This document shows positions 1-10,188 of a stretch of 64,000 nucleotides of DNA, in pieces (the stretch's first letter is position 1; each line of letters opens with the position of its first letter). Below the pieces are notes generated by a model. The model worked only from the letters and a program-made list of their open reading frames with translations. It searched no databases and was not told where the DNA came from. The stretch is from Paramoeba atlantica (taxonomy: Eukaryota > Discosea), in the NCBI GenBank assembly GCA_977017575.1, contig CDRNVI010000020.1, positions 186,001 to 250,000 of the forward strand. The letters run 5' to 3'. Made by a program: the position numbers and the translations under genes.

Positions 1-236
1 CCGGCGCGCAAATATTCGTATATTGTCGGGATAATCACAAAATGCTTGGGCGTGTACGCGCCTTTGACCGACACATGAACCTCATTATGGATAATGTTCA
101 AGAAATCTGGGTTGAACGAGATAAAAGCAGTACTCGAGGTGTCCCAAAACGAAGATCCCTTTCTAAAGTTTTTGTGCGGGGTGATAACGTAATTCTTGTC
201 GTAAAGAATCCACAGGCCGCAAAGCCCGCTTCGTGA
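1..236 (+). CDS. SNRPD2: Small nuclear ribonucleoprotein SmD2, C-terminal part
   Basis: SmD2 is one of seven Sm proteins forming the ring around U1, U2, U4 and U5 snRNAs in the spliceosome. The open frame enters from the left edge (first full codon at base 3) and ends at TGA 234-236. Before the first Met at 42 it already reads like the first Sm motif (VYCRDNHKMLGRVRAFDRH, against INCRNNKKLLGRVKAFDRH in human SmD2), so that Met is internal. The second Sm motif follows as VFVRGDNVILVV. The linker between motifs is basic, as in SmD2. About the last 77 residues are present; the N-terminus lies outside the window. Its presence shows that the organism has a spliceosome, although no intron is seen in any gene here. 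Family assignment is firm. Confidence 0.9.
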   Translation, partial: GAQIFVYCRDNHKMLGRVRAFDRHMNLIMDNVQEIWVERDKSSTRGVPKRRSLSKVFVRGDNVILVVKNPQAAKPAS

Positions 237-703
237 TCTACTTCCATTGTAAGAGGGTCTAAAAAATACGGCACTGAACAAGGAAGACTATCATGCCATC
301 TTTTGATGTGCAGTAAAAGTGATTTCTGAAATTCTCGATTGCTATAAATACAGTAGAACTGATCACGTTTCCCGTAGAAGTTCGTTTTATGATTACATTA
401 TTTTGTTTTTTTCTACGCTACTGCATCCCGAAAACGTAATGCGTAAAGCATAAAGATTACTCCGGCCTGTGAAATAGATAAGTCGCTTTGATGTCGTACT
501 GATAGCAGCACCTGCCATTTATGCTTCGCATTTCGTTGACAAAATTATTGTTTTTTTAAATAGGTTCGCCTCTTTCACACTCTTGATGTGTCCTCTTTAA
601 ATCGGGCAGCAGCATAATCTTCTTAACCAAAAAACCTTTCTTAATAAACTTTGTCCCCATTACAGATTCTTCTTCTACCCCTTTTATCCTTCCTCACCCC
701 TCC
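237..703 (+). other. Intergenic, SmD2 to RRP41
   Basis: No gene seen. AT-rich for its first 400 bases, then pyrimidine-rich. A tract ending in AG at about 664-665 lies 38 bases before the RRP41 ATG and is a candidate splice acceptor. The 30 bases just before the ATG are almost pure C and T. Confidence 0.5.
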
Positions 704-1600
704 ATGGTCTCCCGCCACCACGAACACATCTCCCTCGCCGGTCTCCGCCGTGACGGACGACGCCTCACCGAGTGGCGCGACACCTCTCTCTCCCTCGGCA
801 TCCTCCACACCGCCGACGGCAGCTGTGCGCTCGACCTCGGGGGCACCAAAGTCGTCGCCGCCGTCTACGGCCCCAAAGCCACCGAGCCCCTCAGCCTCTC
901 CGCCGCAGCCTCCGGCGCCGTAGTCAGCACCGCAACCACAACCCTCCCCCCTGCCGCACTACACCCCCGGGCGGGGGGTTCCTCTTCTTCAACCTCTACT
1001 TCTACTTCCCCTATGGATGAACCCCCCACCCCCGGGGCCCTCCTCCTCACCTGTGACCTTGTCTTTGCCAGCTCTCGCGCAAACACCGGGTCACGTGGGG
1101 GGCTGTACTCCACTACGAGTAGCAGTGGTGGTGGTGGTGGTAGCCGAGACCGGCTGCTGGCCCAGGCGGTCCTCGACACCCTCTCGGGGGCCATCCTCCG
1201 CGGGGCCTACCCCCACAGTACGCTGGACCTCCACATCCAGGTGCTCCAGGAGGAAGGGGGGGTGGAGGCGGCGGTGGTGAACGCCGCGGGGCTGGCGCTC
1301 CAGGACGCCGGGGTCCCGATGCGGGACCTCGTGGTGTCGGCCTCCGTGGTGGTGCTCGGGGAGCGGGTGGTGGTGGACCCGACCCGGGAGGAGGCCGCGG
1401 CGGGAAGGGGCGGGGGGTGGTACGTGTGCTACGGCCACACCCCGACGGAAGGGGTGAGTTTTCGGATGGGGGGAGGCGGGAGGGAGGGGGAGATGGGGAG
1501 GGTGTGGGAGACGGCGGTGGTGGCGTGTAAGAAGTTGGTGGTGTTTTTGGATAAAAGGTTGAGGGATTATACGAAGGGGAAGTGTGGGGAGATGGAGTGA
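704..1600 (+). CDS. RRP41: Exosome complex subunit Rrp41 (RNase PH fold)
   Basis: Rrp41 (EXOSC4/Ski6) is one of six RNase PH-like subunits of the RNA exosome ring, which degrades and trims RNA 3' to 5' in nucleus and cytoplasm. The 298-residue product begins with the family's RRDGRR motif (residues 15-20), then a G-x-TK-x-x-A-x-VYGP strand, and later HIQVLQEEGGVEAAVVNAA and DAGVPMRDLV, all close to human Rrp41. Residues about 60-107 are a low-complexity insert rich in Ser, Thr, Pro and Ala that the family lacks; it makes the protein about 50 residues longer than usual. Another Gly-rich patch lies near 135-145. The start is the first ATG after a pyrimidine run and fits the family. The first half is very C-rich and the second half very G-rich. 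No intron. Confidence 0.88.
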   Translation: MVSRHHEHISLAGLRRDGRRLTEWRDTSLSLGILHTADGSCALDLGGTKVVAAVYGPKATEPLSLSAAASGAVVSTATTTLPPAALHPRAGGSSSSTSTSTSPMDEPPTPGALLLTCDLVFASSRANTGSRGGLYSTTSSSGGGGGSRDRLLAQAVLDTLSGAILRGAYPHSTLDLHIQVLQEEGGVEAAVVNAAGLALQDAGVPMRDLVVSASVVVLGERVVVDPTREEAAAGRGGGWYVCYGHTPTEGVSFRMGGGGREGEMGRVWETAVVACKKLVVFLDKRLRDYTKGKCGEME

Positions 1601-1818
1601 CAGGGGTGGGGATATATGGTGATACAGCATGTACGTAATGAGAGATAACATTTTCCTCTTTGTTTTTCATTTCTTTTCATAATGAGTGAGAATCAGGTGA
1701 ACTAGCGTATTTTATGATTCGTTCATTCATGTCATATTTGGTTTTTATATGAGGAGAGTAAATTGATGTCTGATCGTTGTGACGTGTTCGCCACCTACTG
1801 GTAAGTTGTATCACGAAT

Positions 1819-3456
1819 ATGGCGGCGTGTTCTCTACCTTGCACGAATCAGAAATGGGAGTGTCGTCCTCAGGAGACTGGAACAATTTCTGTTCCTAAAA
1901 CAAACAGTGAGTTTACGGGCTTTTCTTCTCACCTTCGCATCCATAACGGGAAATTTTTGAATTCTTACAACACACATTGGGGCGTTCTACGCAGAAATAC
2001 GCTAGAAATTTATAAAGGGTCGAATGGAATGACACCGTATTTAAAGCTTCCTCTGGCTGGCTCTTCCATATCAGTCCGAGATGAGAAAACATTCGTCTTA
2101 TGCGTCCCTTTGCGTAAATCAAAGCTCCGCTTACGGGTCACCGATGAAGCACTGTTGTGCTCGTGGGTCAGCTCTCTCCGAACCGCAATTGCTGACTCGA
2201 ATTTATATTTATTGGACTTTCCTTCTCAGGGACAAATGCACGAGAATAGCGTTCAGAGTGGGGATGAAAATTTGCATACGTCCCCTGACTTTGAAAAAGC
2301 AATTGAGATGCGTCAAACTAAAATAGTGGAGGAATCAATTCATTCCAAAACCGAATGCGTTAACCAGAAGCAACCCATGCCAACACATTCACTAACTCCG
2401 TTTAGTCATCACAGCTTGGGGAGAAATAATAAAATCAGTCAAGCGGCTTGCCATCACAAAATTTCATTACAAGATTTCGAACCCCTCGGTATATTAGGCG
2501 AAGGCAGCTTTGGAAAAGTCTTTAAAGTTCAACACAAAACCACACACCGCATCAGCGCGCTCAAAATCATCCGCAAATCCGAATCTCTCGACCTTAAGCT
2601 CATTCTCTCCGAACGGCAAATCCTTCTCCAGCTCCGTCATCCCTTCCTCATCCGCCTCGAGGCCGCGTTCCAGACGCCCCAAAAATTATGTTTCCTCATG
2701 CCCTACCTCCCCAACGGCTCCCTTAGCCGTTTCCTCACCCATCATCGACGTCTCCCGGAGCCCACTACTGCCCTCTACGCGGCACAGCTCCTCTGTGCGC
2801 TCTCCCATCTCCACTCCCACGGGATTATCTATCGCGATCTTAAACCCGACAATGTGGTTTTTAATTCCGAAGGGCACTGTGTGCTTACGGACATGGGACT
2901 CGCTCGCACGCTGTTGCTCGAGGAGGCGCAGCAGGCGTACACGTTCTGTGGCACCCCGCTGTATCTCGCGCCGGAGGTGATTCGACGAAAAGGCTATGGG
3001 CCCGGGGTGGACTACTGGGCCCTCGGGGTCATGGTGTATGAAATGCTCCTGGGGTCCCCTCCGTTTGGGGGAAGTACCCCGGGGGAGGTTTTTGCGAAAA
3101 TTATAGCGGAACCGGTGGCACTGCCGATTGGGGTGTTGTCGCCTGCCGCATGTGATTTGTTACGACTGTTGCTGCGGAAGAATCCGATGAAAAGGGTTAC
3201 GGGGGCGAGTTTGTTGAAAAAACATGCTTTTTTTCAGGGCATCGATTGGGAGGGGCTGAGTAGAGTTAGTAGGGTACCGGGGGACGGAGCAGCACCGGAG
3301 GGAGTGCTGGAGCCTATGACCGCATCCGGGTTGAGGCAGTGGAGGGAGGAGGTGGTACTGTCACGGAGTGGCTCGGGTACCACGGAGGTGTTGGGATTTA
3401 CCTATGAGGCAGAGGAAGAGGAAGAAAGTGGATGCAAAGAGGAAGAAAAAGTGTAG
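1819..3456 (+). CDS. PH-domain AGC-family protein kinase (Akt/S6K-like)
   Basis: A serine/threonine kinase with an N-terminal PH domain (about residues 38-127, LRIHNGKFLNSYNTHWGVLRR and the terminal Trp of SWVSSLRTAI) that probably binds membrane phosphoinositides. The kinase domain runs from about 220 to 475: glycine loop GEGSFGKV (227-234), ALK Lys249, Glu265, YRDLKPDN (338-345), TFCGT activation loop (375-379), APE (384-386), VDYW (Asp398). The Mg-binding DFG is DMG (358-360), uncommon but keeping the Asp. Near the end, LGFTY (525-529) matches the AGC hydrophobic motif, closest to the S6K form FLGFTY, so the Thr is a likely TORC2-type site; an acidic tail follows. PH plus AGC kinase is the Akt/PKB layout, and PH kinases of this type occur in trypanosomatids. 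It follows RRP41 by 218 bases. Which AGC subfamily it belongs to is unsure. Confidence 0.85.
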   Translation: MAACSLPCTNQKWECRPQETGTISVPKTNSEFTGFSSHLRIHNGKFLNSYNTHWGVLRRNTLEIYKGSNGMTPYLKLPLAGSSISVRDEKTFVLCVPLRKSKLRLRVTDEALLCSWVSSLRTAIADSNLYLLDFPSQGQMHENSVQSGDENLHTSPDFEKAIEMRQTKIVEESIHSKTECVNQKQPMPTHSLTPFSHHSLGRNNKISQAACHHKISLQDFEPLGILGEGSFGKVFKVQHKTTHRISALKIIRKSESLDLKLILSERQILLQLRHPFLIRLEAAFQTPQKLCFLMPYLPNGSLSRFLTHHRRLPEPTTALYAAQLLCALSHLHSHGIIYRDLKPDNVVFNSEGHCVLTDMGLARTLLLEEAQQAYTFCGTPLYLAPEVIRRKGYGPGVDYWALGVMVYEMLLGSPPFGGSTPGEVFAKIIAEPVALPIGVLSPAACDLLRLLLRKNPMKRVTGASLLKKHAFFQGIDWEGLSRVSRVPGDGAAPEGVLEPMTASGLRQWREEVVLSRSGSGTTEVLGFTYEAEEEEESGCKEEEKV

Positions 3457-3865
3457 AGGAAGAGGAGAACAGATACGTGTAGGATCACGATAAAGTAGAC
3501 AGGTGTCAGTTCTTTGTACAGTGTAGATGGGACTAGAGACTGCGTGTTTTGATGCTCTGTTGAGCACGCAACAAAGAAAGCATCTAACGTTAGACGGTTA
3601 AGGAGATCTCTGTGAATGTACATTTTGCGCTTTTCGTAATGTAGTACTTCAAGCAAAAGGTTAATAAAGCTAGGTTTTCCGCCGTACAGATAAGGACCGA
3701 AAGCTCAGTGAAAAACGCTGAATAAGAAACTTCTTTTTCTATTTACTGTGCCGGGGTACCCCCCACTTATAGTGCCGTTTAGAAGAAAACAAATTGTCTG
3801 AAAAATAAATTGCACAATTTTTTTTACCAAAAAGGTAGAGTAAATGTAGCGTAATATTTTCTTTT
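3457..3865 (+). other. Intergenic with half of a C-tract MITE
   Basis: No gene seen. At about 3745-3781 a C run followed by ACTTATAGTGCCGTTT matches one arm of the small element at 8797-8864, so this looks like a broken copy of the same family. Confidence 0.45.
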
Positions 3866-4205
3866 ATGGAAATCATTGAAACTTTATTAATAGTTCCCTT
3901 TATCCTTTCAATGACTGTCGATTCGAACGAGAACGAGACGCTAGACAAAGCGCACACTCGTGGATCGGCGATTTCAGGTCCTTTACGAAGCTCACTTATT
4001 CGGGTCTCTTCCAAAACCCTTCTAGTCTTTGACAGTTTAATACAACACGCTCCTCGTGCAGCAATGGACAACTTAAATCGCTTTGTGGAAACCTTAAAAT
4101 TATCGCACGAACGATATCATCGACTACAGGTCACATATGTTGATTGCGTGCAACAAGCTCCTGGAAACAATGACTGTTCTTTGCACGTCGTAAATAATTT
4201 ATATA
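3866..4205 (+). pseudogene. Ulp1 (C48)-like protease fragment, cut by a MITE
   Basis: The C-terminal part of this frame resembles a SUMO-type (Ulp1, peptidase C48) protease: LLVFDSL carries the catalytic Asp, and VQQAPGNNDCSLHVVNNL carries the oxyanion Gln and catalytic Cys (DCS instead of DCG). It lines up with the Ulp1 domain at 62761-63219 (VYDSY, LQQEP, NECGLHVVNNL). At the place of the catalytic His I read Arg (GPLRSSLIRV), so it is probably dead. The upstream half of the domain is absent. Directly after NNL the frame is interrupted by the TA-flanked element at 4206. Without that element the frame would read NNLYELLLQ and stop. I read it as a relic of a transposon-borne protease, perhaps of the same family as the one at the right edge of the window. 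Confidence 0.55.
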
Positions 4206-4956
4206 CAGGGGGGTGCACGAAAATATGGGGGGGGGGGTCAAAATTCTTATAACTCGCCCAATTTCGGAAAATAATAGCGCATTCGAGAGCTCTCACAGAG
4301 TTACATGTCATGTGATAATGCGTTTCCCGCATTTTTAAATTTTTTAAACAATTTAAAAAAATCATAATTTTTCAAAGTGCAAAATTCTGCAGTTTTTTGA
4401 AAAAAATGCTTTTTTTTGTGAATTCATCGACGTTTTTGATCCTAATACAGTACTATGCCCCAGAAAAGGTCATATTCGAATAATAAAAAGGTGCAGAAAC
4501 GGAGTAGATTTTGTTATTCGCCTTGTGGGCAACTTAGAGCGTCTCACAGGATACTCTTGGTTAAAATATTCTCGATTCTGATATGGACGAGCATAAAAAC
4601 TCGCTTTGTCCAACGAATCGTACAGATTTGAGACGAGCGATCGCTTCTGGGGTCGAAAAATTAAAAGGGGCGCAATACGATGTATTTTTGAGGACTTTAG
4701 AGAGTGTTCCAACGCGTGTAAAAATTGTGTTGGAGAAAAAAGGTGGAAATTGTGGATACTAACTTTTTTTTACCGGAAAAAAAACTTGCAGTTGCCCTTT
4801 TTACGGTATTCAGGAGAATGCATATACCTGGAAACTACGTAAAACGTAATATCACATGACACGTAACTCTGTGAGAGCTCTCGAATGCGCTATTATTTTC
4901 CAAAATTGGCCGAATTATAAGAATTTTGACCCCCCCCATATTTTCGTGCACCCCCC
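4206..4956. mobile_element. Tc1/mariner deletion derivative with C/G-tract inverted ends
   Basis: The left end begins CAGGGGGGTGCACGAAAATA after a TA, and the right end is its inverse followed by TA. The inverted similarity reaches over 100 bases on each side (GAGAGCTCTC, CACATGAC and AATAATAGCGCATTCG all occur in mirrored form). The terminal two bases of the right end are lost. A second copy lies at 30654-31178. This copy keeps a transposase tail (4583-4762) that the other lacks, so it links the MITEs to a Tc1/mariner parent. It sits inside the Ulp1 fragment. Confidence 0.8.
4583..4762 (+). pseudogene. Tc1/mariner transposase C-terminal tail
   Basis: A 59-residue frame from ATG to TAA ends with LESVPTRVKIVLEKKGG..GY. 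That is the usual end of Tc1-type transposases (MPRRLREVIRAKGGLTKY in the full copy at 46453-47469). The catalytic DDE part is missing. It is the only coding remnant in the element and is absent from the shorter copy at 30.6 kb. The ATG is probably internal to the former gene. Confidence 0.7.
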
Positions 4957-5853
4957 TATGAACTTCTTCTCCAGTGATACTCCAGTCATTAGTCGGAAAA
5001 CTGCAAAGGAATCTTAGTATCCATAGGGTTCATATGTTATATTAAAGCCCCAACTGTTCGGCTCGAGGGCACGACCGTTCAGCAGAAAAAAAGAGACCCA
5101 AGAGGCGACTCTAAAGTGGGCGGTCGTCAATAAAAAAAGAAAAACAAAAAAGAAGAAAAAAAAGAAATACAAAAAAAAGTAAAAATGAAAAACAAGTTTG
5201 ATATAGGATAAATGGGGAGGGCACCCCACCTATATCACAAGACCCGGACACACAATACATAAAGTATTGTATGTATGTAATCTTTGAAATTATTCGTTTG
5301 ACTGTCGTAAATGGATTCTCTTTTTGTGTTTGGCGATGGATTCTATACCTTTTGGTTCGCTGGTGTGTTCGCTGGTCCGCTGTGTTCGCTGGTTCAGTGA
5401 ACAAAATAGCGAACACAGCGAACCACTTAACGCGGATCTTCAGGTGTTAAACTTCAAGATGGTCGAAAGCATTACAGAAACAGTATCTCTATCTCTAAAA
5501 CGATTATTTCCTTGCATGCATTAGTTTTCATCGCCCAAAGTATTTTTTTTGGTGTGCACCCCCCTAGGCCCACCGGAAGCCTACCCCCTAACACCACGGC
5601 GGTACCAATCTTGTACCGCCGCCTGAATAATCTGGGAATTACCCTTCTGGATTTTTATATTTTTTTTAATTTGTTTTTTGGCCAGTCGAGTTTATCCTCG
5701 TGCCTTGGCAAAGAAAGAAAAGAACAGTGAAGATACATCTTAATAAAAAAAATTGTAAGCTCAATCAACAATTGCATTGATTTGAGGATCCAAACGTTTA
5801 ATATTGCAGTGTACGAAAATATACACTGCCATCTTTTCCGGAGACATACTAGC
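4957..5853. other. Repeat-bearing spacer with GTTCGCTGG cluster
   Basis: No gene seen. An A-rich stretch at 5085-5195 is followed at 5354-5426 by repeated GTTCGCTGG units that also occur in inverse form (AGCGAACACAGCGAACC), able to fold back. A similar cluster lies at 8355-8407, on the other side of the hAT-like transposase. At 5545-5635 a C-rich stretch contains the short inverted pair GGCGGTACCA / TTGTACCGCC. Confidence 0.45.
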
Positions 5854-8188
5854 CTATCGACTGCAGTACTTATGTCCCATTACGGGAGGCACTGAATCAC
5901 ATTCTGTAACTATCGGCCGAACCCAGAGGTAACATCGTGCTGCGCGATATATTTCCGGGTACCTAAGTTTTCCTGTCTCTTCCCACCAAGTCGCCGCTGT
6001 GTACTTCGGTGTAGCGCGCCAACCATAATCTTCACACGTAAGAAAATCATTAAATTCGTTATCCGATATCGAAAACATCGGAGTGCCAGTTCGCAACATG
6101 TCATTCATTATTTCAGTACTAGGAGGAGAAGTCAAGAAAGACCCATCAGAGTTCCGGACTGACCACTGGATATACATAGGATTTAACCATTGTACATTCA
6201 TAAAAAAATCCCAGAGATGATGCCGGCGAACGCGATCTCGATGGCCCAAAATTGCTTCTATTACCTGTTCATTATACGACATTTGCTTGCGAAGGTTGTT
6301 TATAACAGGGAAAACACTAAGCACTCTCGGAGTGCCTGTGACGTCAGAAAAAAGTTCCAAAGCATTTTTTATGGGGGCGCACTGCTTTAAGAATTCGTTC
6401 GCCTGATTGATGATAGCCTGGATTGATCCTTCGGTTTTTAAGCACTCCCAGCATTGCTCTATTGAAGCAGACGGTTTCTTACTCTTACGGCAGTGCGCCT
6501 CCACTAGTCGGGCTATCGTCGGAGCCTTGTTGGCAATGTAGCTAATTGAGGTAAACTTATCCAATACCCATCGAGTCACACCCCAAAGCTTGGGGGATCC
6601 ATGAACAGGAGCTTTGTGCGCCTTGTCGAGACCTTCTAAAATTTCGGGGACCAGGGCTTTTGAGACTTCTTATTTTTGCTCACACGTTGCAGTCGAAATT
6701 AGAGCGTTGTAAAGTTCCACACCGGGAGTTTCAACGAAACGTTTCAAGAGAGAAACTGCGCTTGTCAAAGAAATCAATTTTTTTTTCTTTCTCGACATCT
6801 CCTAAACCATGTCCCACCAAAAGGCTGTAGTAGGATTAAACAGTTTTTGCGGCCTTATGGACGTCGCCACCAAGTTCTTCAAGACGCAAGTCCAGAGCTA
6901 TACCCCGAAATTCACCTTTCCGAGCTGAAGTTTCCGCTCCACTATAGAAAGTATTAGTGAAATATTTACGAAGTAGAAAGAGGTTCGTAGTGTTCCAACT
7001 CTCTAGTGCCGACTTCGCAACTTGGTTGAAAAAATGGCTGATGCATAGCACCAGCGCCAACCGCTGAGTGCAAGGTGCGTTGACGTCTCCCTGTAGTTGA
7101 GCAATTGATCCTTGAACCGCATTCCTCATTGATGAGAAATCGCTCTCACCCAAAATGCCCAATCGTCGATACAATTCGCCAAGTTCGTTCTCAGCCTCCT
7201 GCCGGGCCACATGATTGACGGCAGCCCCATCTACTATGAGGTAGGCCCATTTTCGCAGACGTTGCGCCCCTAAACGGCGGCGAAGATCATCAACAATTTG
7301 TGCACCGATCTGGACACCATTAAATGCGCCATGTTTTTCGTGATACATAGGCGGAAGTACCCAATGATGAGGACCTACATAGAGCACCTCTACCATGATG
7401 TGTTCACCGAGAACCTGATCCGTGCCTCCGTCCAAAGCAATACCAAACAATTCGTAGCTGTCAATTAACTCATGTATTTGACGCCATATTTTAGCTTCTA
7501 AGACGGACATGTCGGTTTCCAAAGTGCTCATGTCCTTTGGCATTCCCCGTAGAATATCGTCTCTCTGCGCGCTGTACGGCCACCGTTGCCCAATTTGTTC
7601 TGCAATGTGTAATGCAACTGAAAGAGGAATATTAGTTGATGCGACAATAACGGGGAAATCACTATGCCAAAATTCAAATGGAGTCTTTTCCTCTTGCACT
7701 AGTGTTACTGATTTTTTCGAAGTCCCAGGACAGACATGATTCAGGTGGCGATTGTAAGTAGACTCACAGTGTGAGTGAAATACTTCGGCACAGCGCCTAC
7801 AGCGGAGATGAATAAAATGATTAGATTGATCTCGCACAGCAAGATCATCGCACTTGTTCCTTTTCTCTGCAGAAAGGCAGATGACATCCGCAGCACAGAC
7901 TTCATCTACAAAGTTTTCTTTGATCCAGTGGAGCCGGAGCAAGGCGGGCCCTCCCCTCTTTCTCTTCGAAGTTCGACGGGGGGTCACAAGAGAGACATCC
8001 AGAGTTGTCTGACTCGGAGCTTCCGCCCTACGCTCTGCCAGTGTATTCGCCGCTTCTCGTTGAGCACTAGCGGTCGCTAAAGGTGTGTTTGAATGCGCTG
8101 GCGACAGTACATTAGAGTCGTTCAGGGAGGAAAATGTAAGCGGCAGTTCTGGAACCTCTTCCTGTGATATAACACGTCTTCGACCCAT
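5854..8188 (-). mobile_element. hAT-like transposase gene, broken
   Basis: On the - strand, 8188 to 6836 encodes 450 residues: a Cys/His cluster of zinc-finger type (CRRCAEVFHSHCESTYNRH...C) near residues 125-155, then an RNase H-like core with LDGGTDQV (first acidic residue), LIVDGAAVNHVA and a C-x-x-H block LCISHFFNQ, the order seen in hAT transposases. A second open stretch, 6579 to 5854, starts with TRW, the hAT 'TRW' signature, and gives the C-terminal part. Between them, similarity can be followed in the frame shifted by one base, with two in-frame stops (near 6800 and 6670). So one frameshift and two nonsense changes separate the parts. The relative at 51731-52500 shares the core but is diverged. 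Product: a cut-and-paste transposase acting on its own ends. Superfamily call is from motifs only. Confidence 0.6.
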
Positions 8189-8796
8189 AAGAAATTTAAA
8201 ATTTGGATAGAAAGATGAAGCTGTCTATTTTTTAAAGACGATTATTCCATGATGAATTACCCTAACTACATAAGGAAAAAAAGATAAGTTGAATATTGCT
8301 TTGTAACATCGAGTAAAACATTTCTACTGTGTGGTACTGTTTAGCACAAAAAGTGGTTCGCTTGGTTCGCTGGTGGTTCGCTGGTAGTTCAGTGGGTTCG
8401 CTGAACCAATAGCTATGGATTCCCCGATCGCATAGTTTACATTGATAATGTGTTTATGATAAGGCCCTAATATAGAGGGGAGGCAACTGGCTATTCTGCC
8501 GTATTCTGCCATATTCTGCCGATCGCTGTCTTATTCGGCCTTTCCGCCGCGAAATATATATATATATACATGTATATATTTTCGATGGGCATTTTGTTTT
8601 GCCTAAAAATCTTTCTCTTTCTCCTGTTTTTTATTACTTTTGTATTGTTGCCTTTACCTTTCACTCTTGGATTTACGTTCTTGCATCCTCATAAATAGTT
8701 TTTTCACCAATGTCCATTTTTCCCATTACGAATGATACGGAGTGCCTCGCATTTACGGGTTTTACATGCTCTCTGATAGCATCGTCTATGTTGGGT
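8189..8796. other. Spacer with GTTCGCTGG and ATTCTGCC repeats
   Basis: No gene seen. GTTCGCTGG repeats at 8355-8407 mirror those at 5354-5426 and may be binding sites near the ends of the hAT-like element. At about 8494-8520 three copies of ATTCTGCC are in tandem; the same words recur at 29764-29790. A short TA microsatellite lies at 8555-8575. Confidence 0.4.
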
Positions 8797-8864
8797 CCGG
8801 GACTTATAGTGCCGTTTGGTCGAAAACCGCGGCACTATAAGTGGGGGGGGGGGCACAGTAAGTT
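8797..8864. mobile_element. Short MITE with C/G-tract end and TA flank
   Basis: Inverted arms of about 20 bases (ACTTATAGTGCCGTTTTGG-like, and CGGCACTATAAGTGGGG) enclose a few bases. The right side ends in a run of ten G then CACAGTA, that is a TA-flanked CTGTG end. A half copy lies at 3745-3781. Confidence 0.6.
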
Positions 8865-8986
8865 GTTTACATAAGCTTTTTTTCATATGAAGATATGTCT
8901 TATGAAGGTTCTGAATTTTTGCAGCACGTCTTTGACGAACTCTACTACTTCTGCGACTACTTTTACTTTTTACAAGAACGTATCGA

Positions 8987-9544
8987 ATGTACATTCGCAA
9001 TCCAGTACAGTTCATGTCTGCCAAGGCCTATGCCATTGGACGTCATGTTCGAGGGAATCTCATCCGCGGCCGCTCCAACCCTGCCCAGCGAATGGTACAA
9101 GAAGCCTTTCGCCGTGTCAAACACAGCGACGTGCGTGATCTTGCTCGCGTAGGCCGCACCTGGACTCTACCCCACACTCAAGGCTCACATATCCCCCAGG
9201 AGAAAACGATCCGACTGAGCACGATGGGACGACTTCGTCTGCAGACGCTGGCCGCGAACAAGGAATATGCCCCGAAACGGTTTCAAGGGGATAACAGGCG
9301 GAAAAGTCGTCCCGGATGTGAAGCCCAGCCGTCCCAAGATCGTCGCGCATCGGGGGACAAACGCCGGGATCCGCTGTGTGACGATGTCAGCAACAACAGT
9401 TGTGTGAGTTCTCTCTCGAGGTTTACGGGAAGAAATCAGGTAGAAGATTGTACATTATCTCGGGGTTCCGTTAACAAAATCGCAAACACGAACTCTAGAG
9501 GTCAGACAGATGATTTTACAAGGTTGAACACTACGCTCTTGTAG
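8987..9544 (+). CDS. Unknown basic protein
   Basis: I do not recognise this 185-residue frame. Residues about 10-110 are rich in Arg and Lys (SAKAYAIGRHVRGNLIRGRS), have GC-rich third positions like the neighbouring host genes, and go from C-rich to G-rich along the gene as those do. No membrane segment or known motif is seen; the C-terminal third is Ser/Asn-rich and less clearly coding. A pyrimidine tract ending in AG (about 8940-8976) lies 10 bases before this ATG. The ATG at 9014 (MSAKAYAIG) is an alternative start. A basic N-terminus would suit an organelle-targeted or RNA-binding protein, but that is inference. It could also be a chance frame. Confidence 0.4.
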   Translation: MYIRNPVQFMSAKAYAIGRHVRGNLIRGRSNPAQRMVQEAFRRVKHSDVRDLARVGRTWTLPHTQGSHIPQEKTIRLSTMGRLRLQTLAANKEYAPKRFQGDNRRKSRPGCEAQPSQDRRASGDKRRDPLCDDVSNNSCVSSLSRFTGRNQVEDCTLSRGSVNKIANTNSRGQTDDFTRLNTTLL

Positions 9545-10188
9545 TCTGAAGTATACGGTGCTGTTTTGAACGAGTGAGACTTAGAAATCCATTATCTCGT
9601 GTATACAGACGCTGCCAGTAACAAATCCTATACGCACGTTTTACGAGTGTGGGAGGACCGAGGAAGGCAACATCAAGGTATGCACGCATTGTTACGTTGG
9701 GTCCCAGGTCTTCCACAGTTATTGGCAATGTCTCTTGTATACCACCATTTTCAGGAAAGTGGATTGCCTCTGGAATACCACCCACTTTCTCAGAGATCTA
9801 CCCACATACTAGATACCACCCACATACTTCTCAGAACCCGGAGAGGAGAATTCATCTTAGAAGAACTCATCGTCAGCAGGCGGACGCATTGTACGGAGGA
9901 TAAATACGAAATCTAAAAAAATACGTTCCATCGTATTCTGAGATTTTTTTGCACTATTTTCGGAATTTATATTGCACCTGTAGCTAATTATTGTACCGCG
10001 GGTACATTAACCCGGACGGGAAGTTAGTAGTAGCCATAATAAAGTGTAGAAAGGGACTTATTCGATTCCCTCGCACAGTTTGGGCTGAAGTGTCTATCCG
10101 GCTGCACAGCGGACAAAAGTTACATCATTTTTATGCCGATTGCTATGTACCGATTCCTTTTACTCCACTTTTTCATATTGCCAAGTAA
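9545..10188. other. Intergenic, nothing recognised
   Basis: No supportable gene. Short frames on both strands near 9600-9900 overlap each other and show no known motif. The repeated word ACCACCCAC occurs near 9775-9825. Confidence 0.4.

Noticed and set aside
1091-1670. Pro-rich frames on the - strand across RRP41
   Set aside because: Shadows of a GC-rich gene with Gly and Val codons; RRP41 on + is certain.
9595-9660. YTDAASNKSY as an RNase H start
   Set aside because: No further RNase H motif follows in the frame; a six-residue likeness is not enough.
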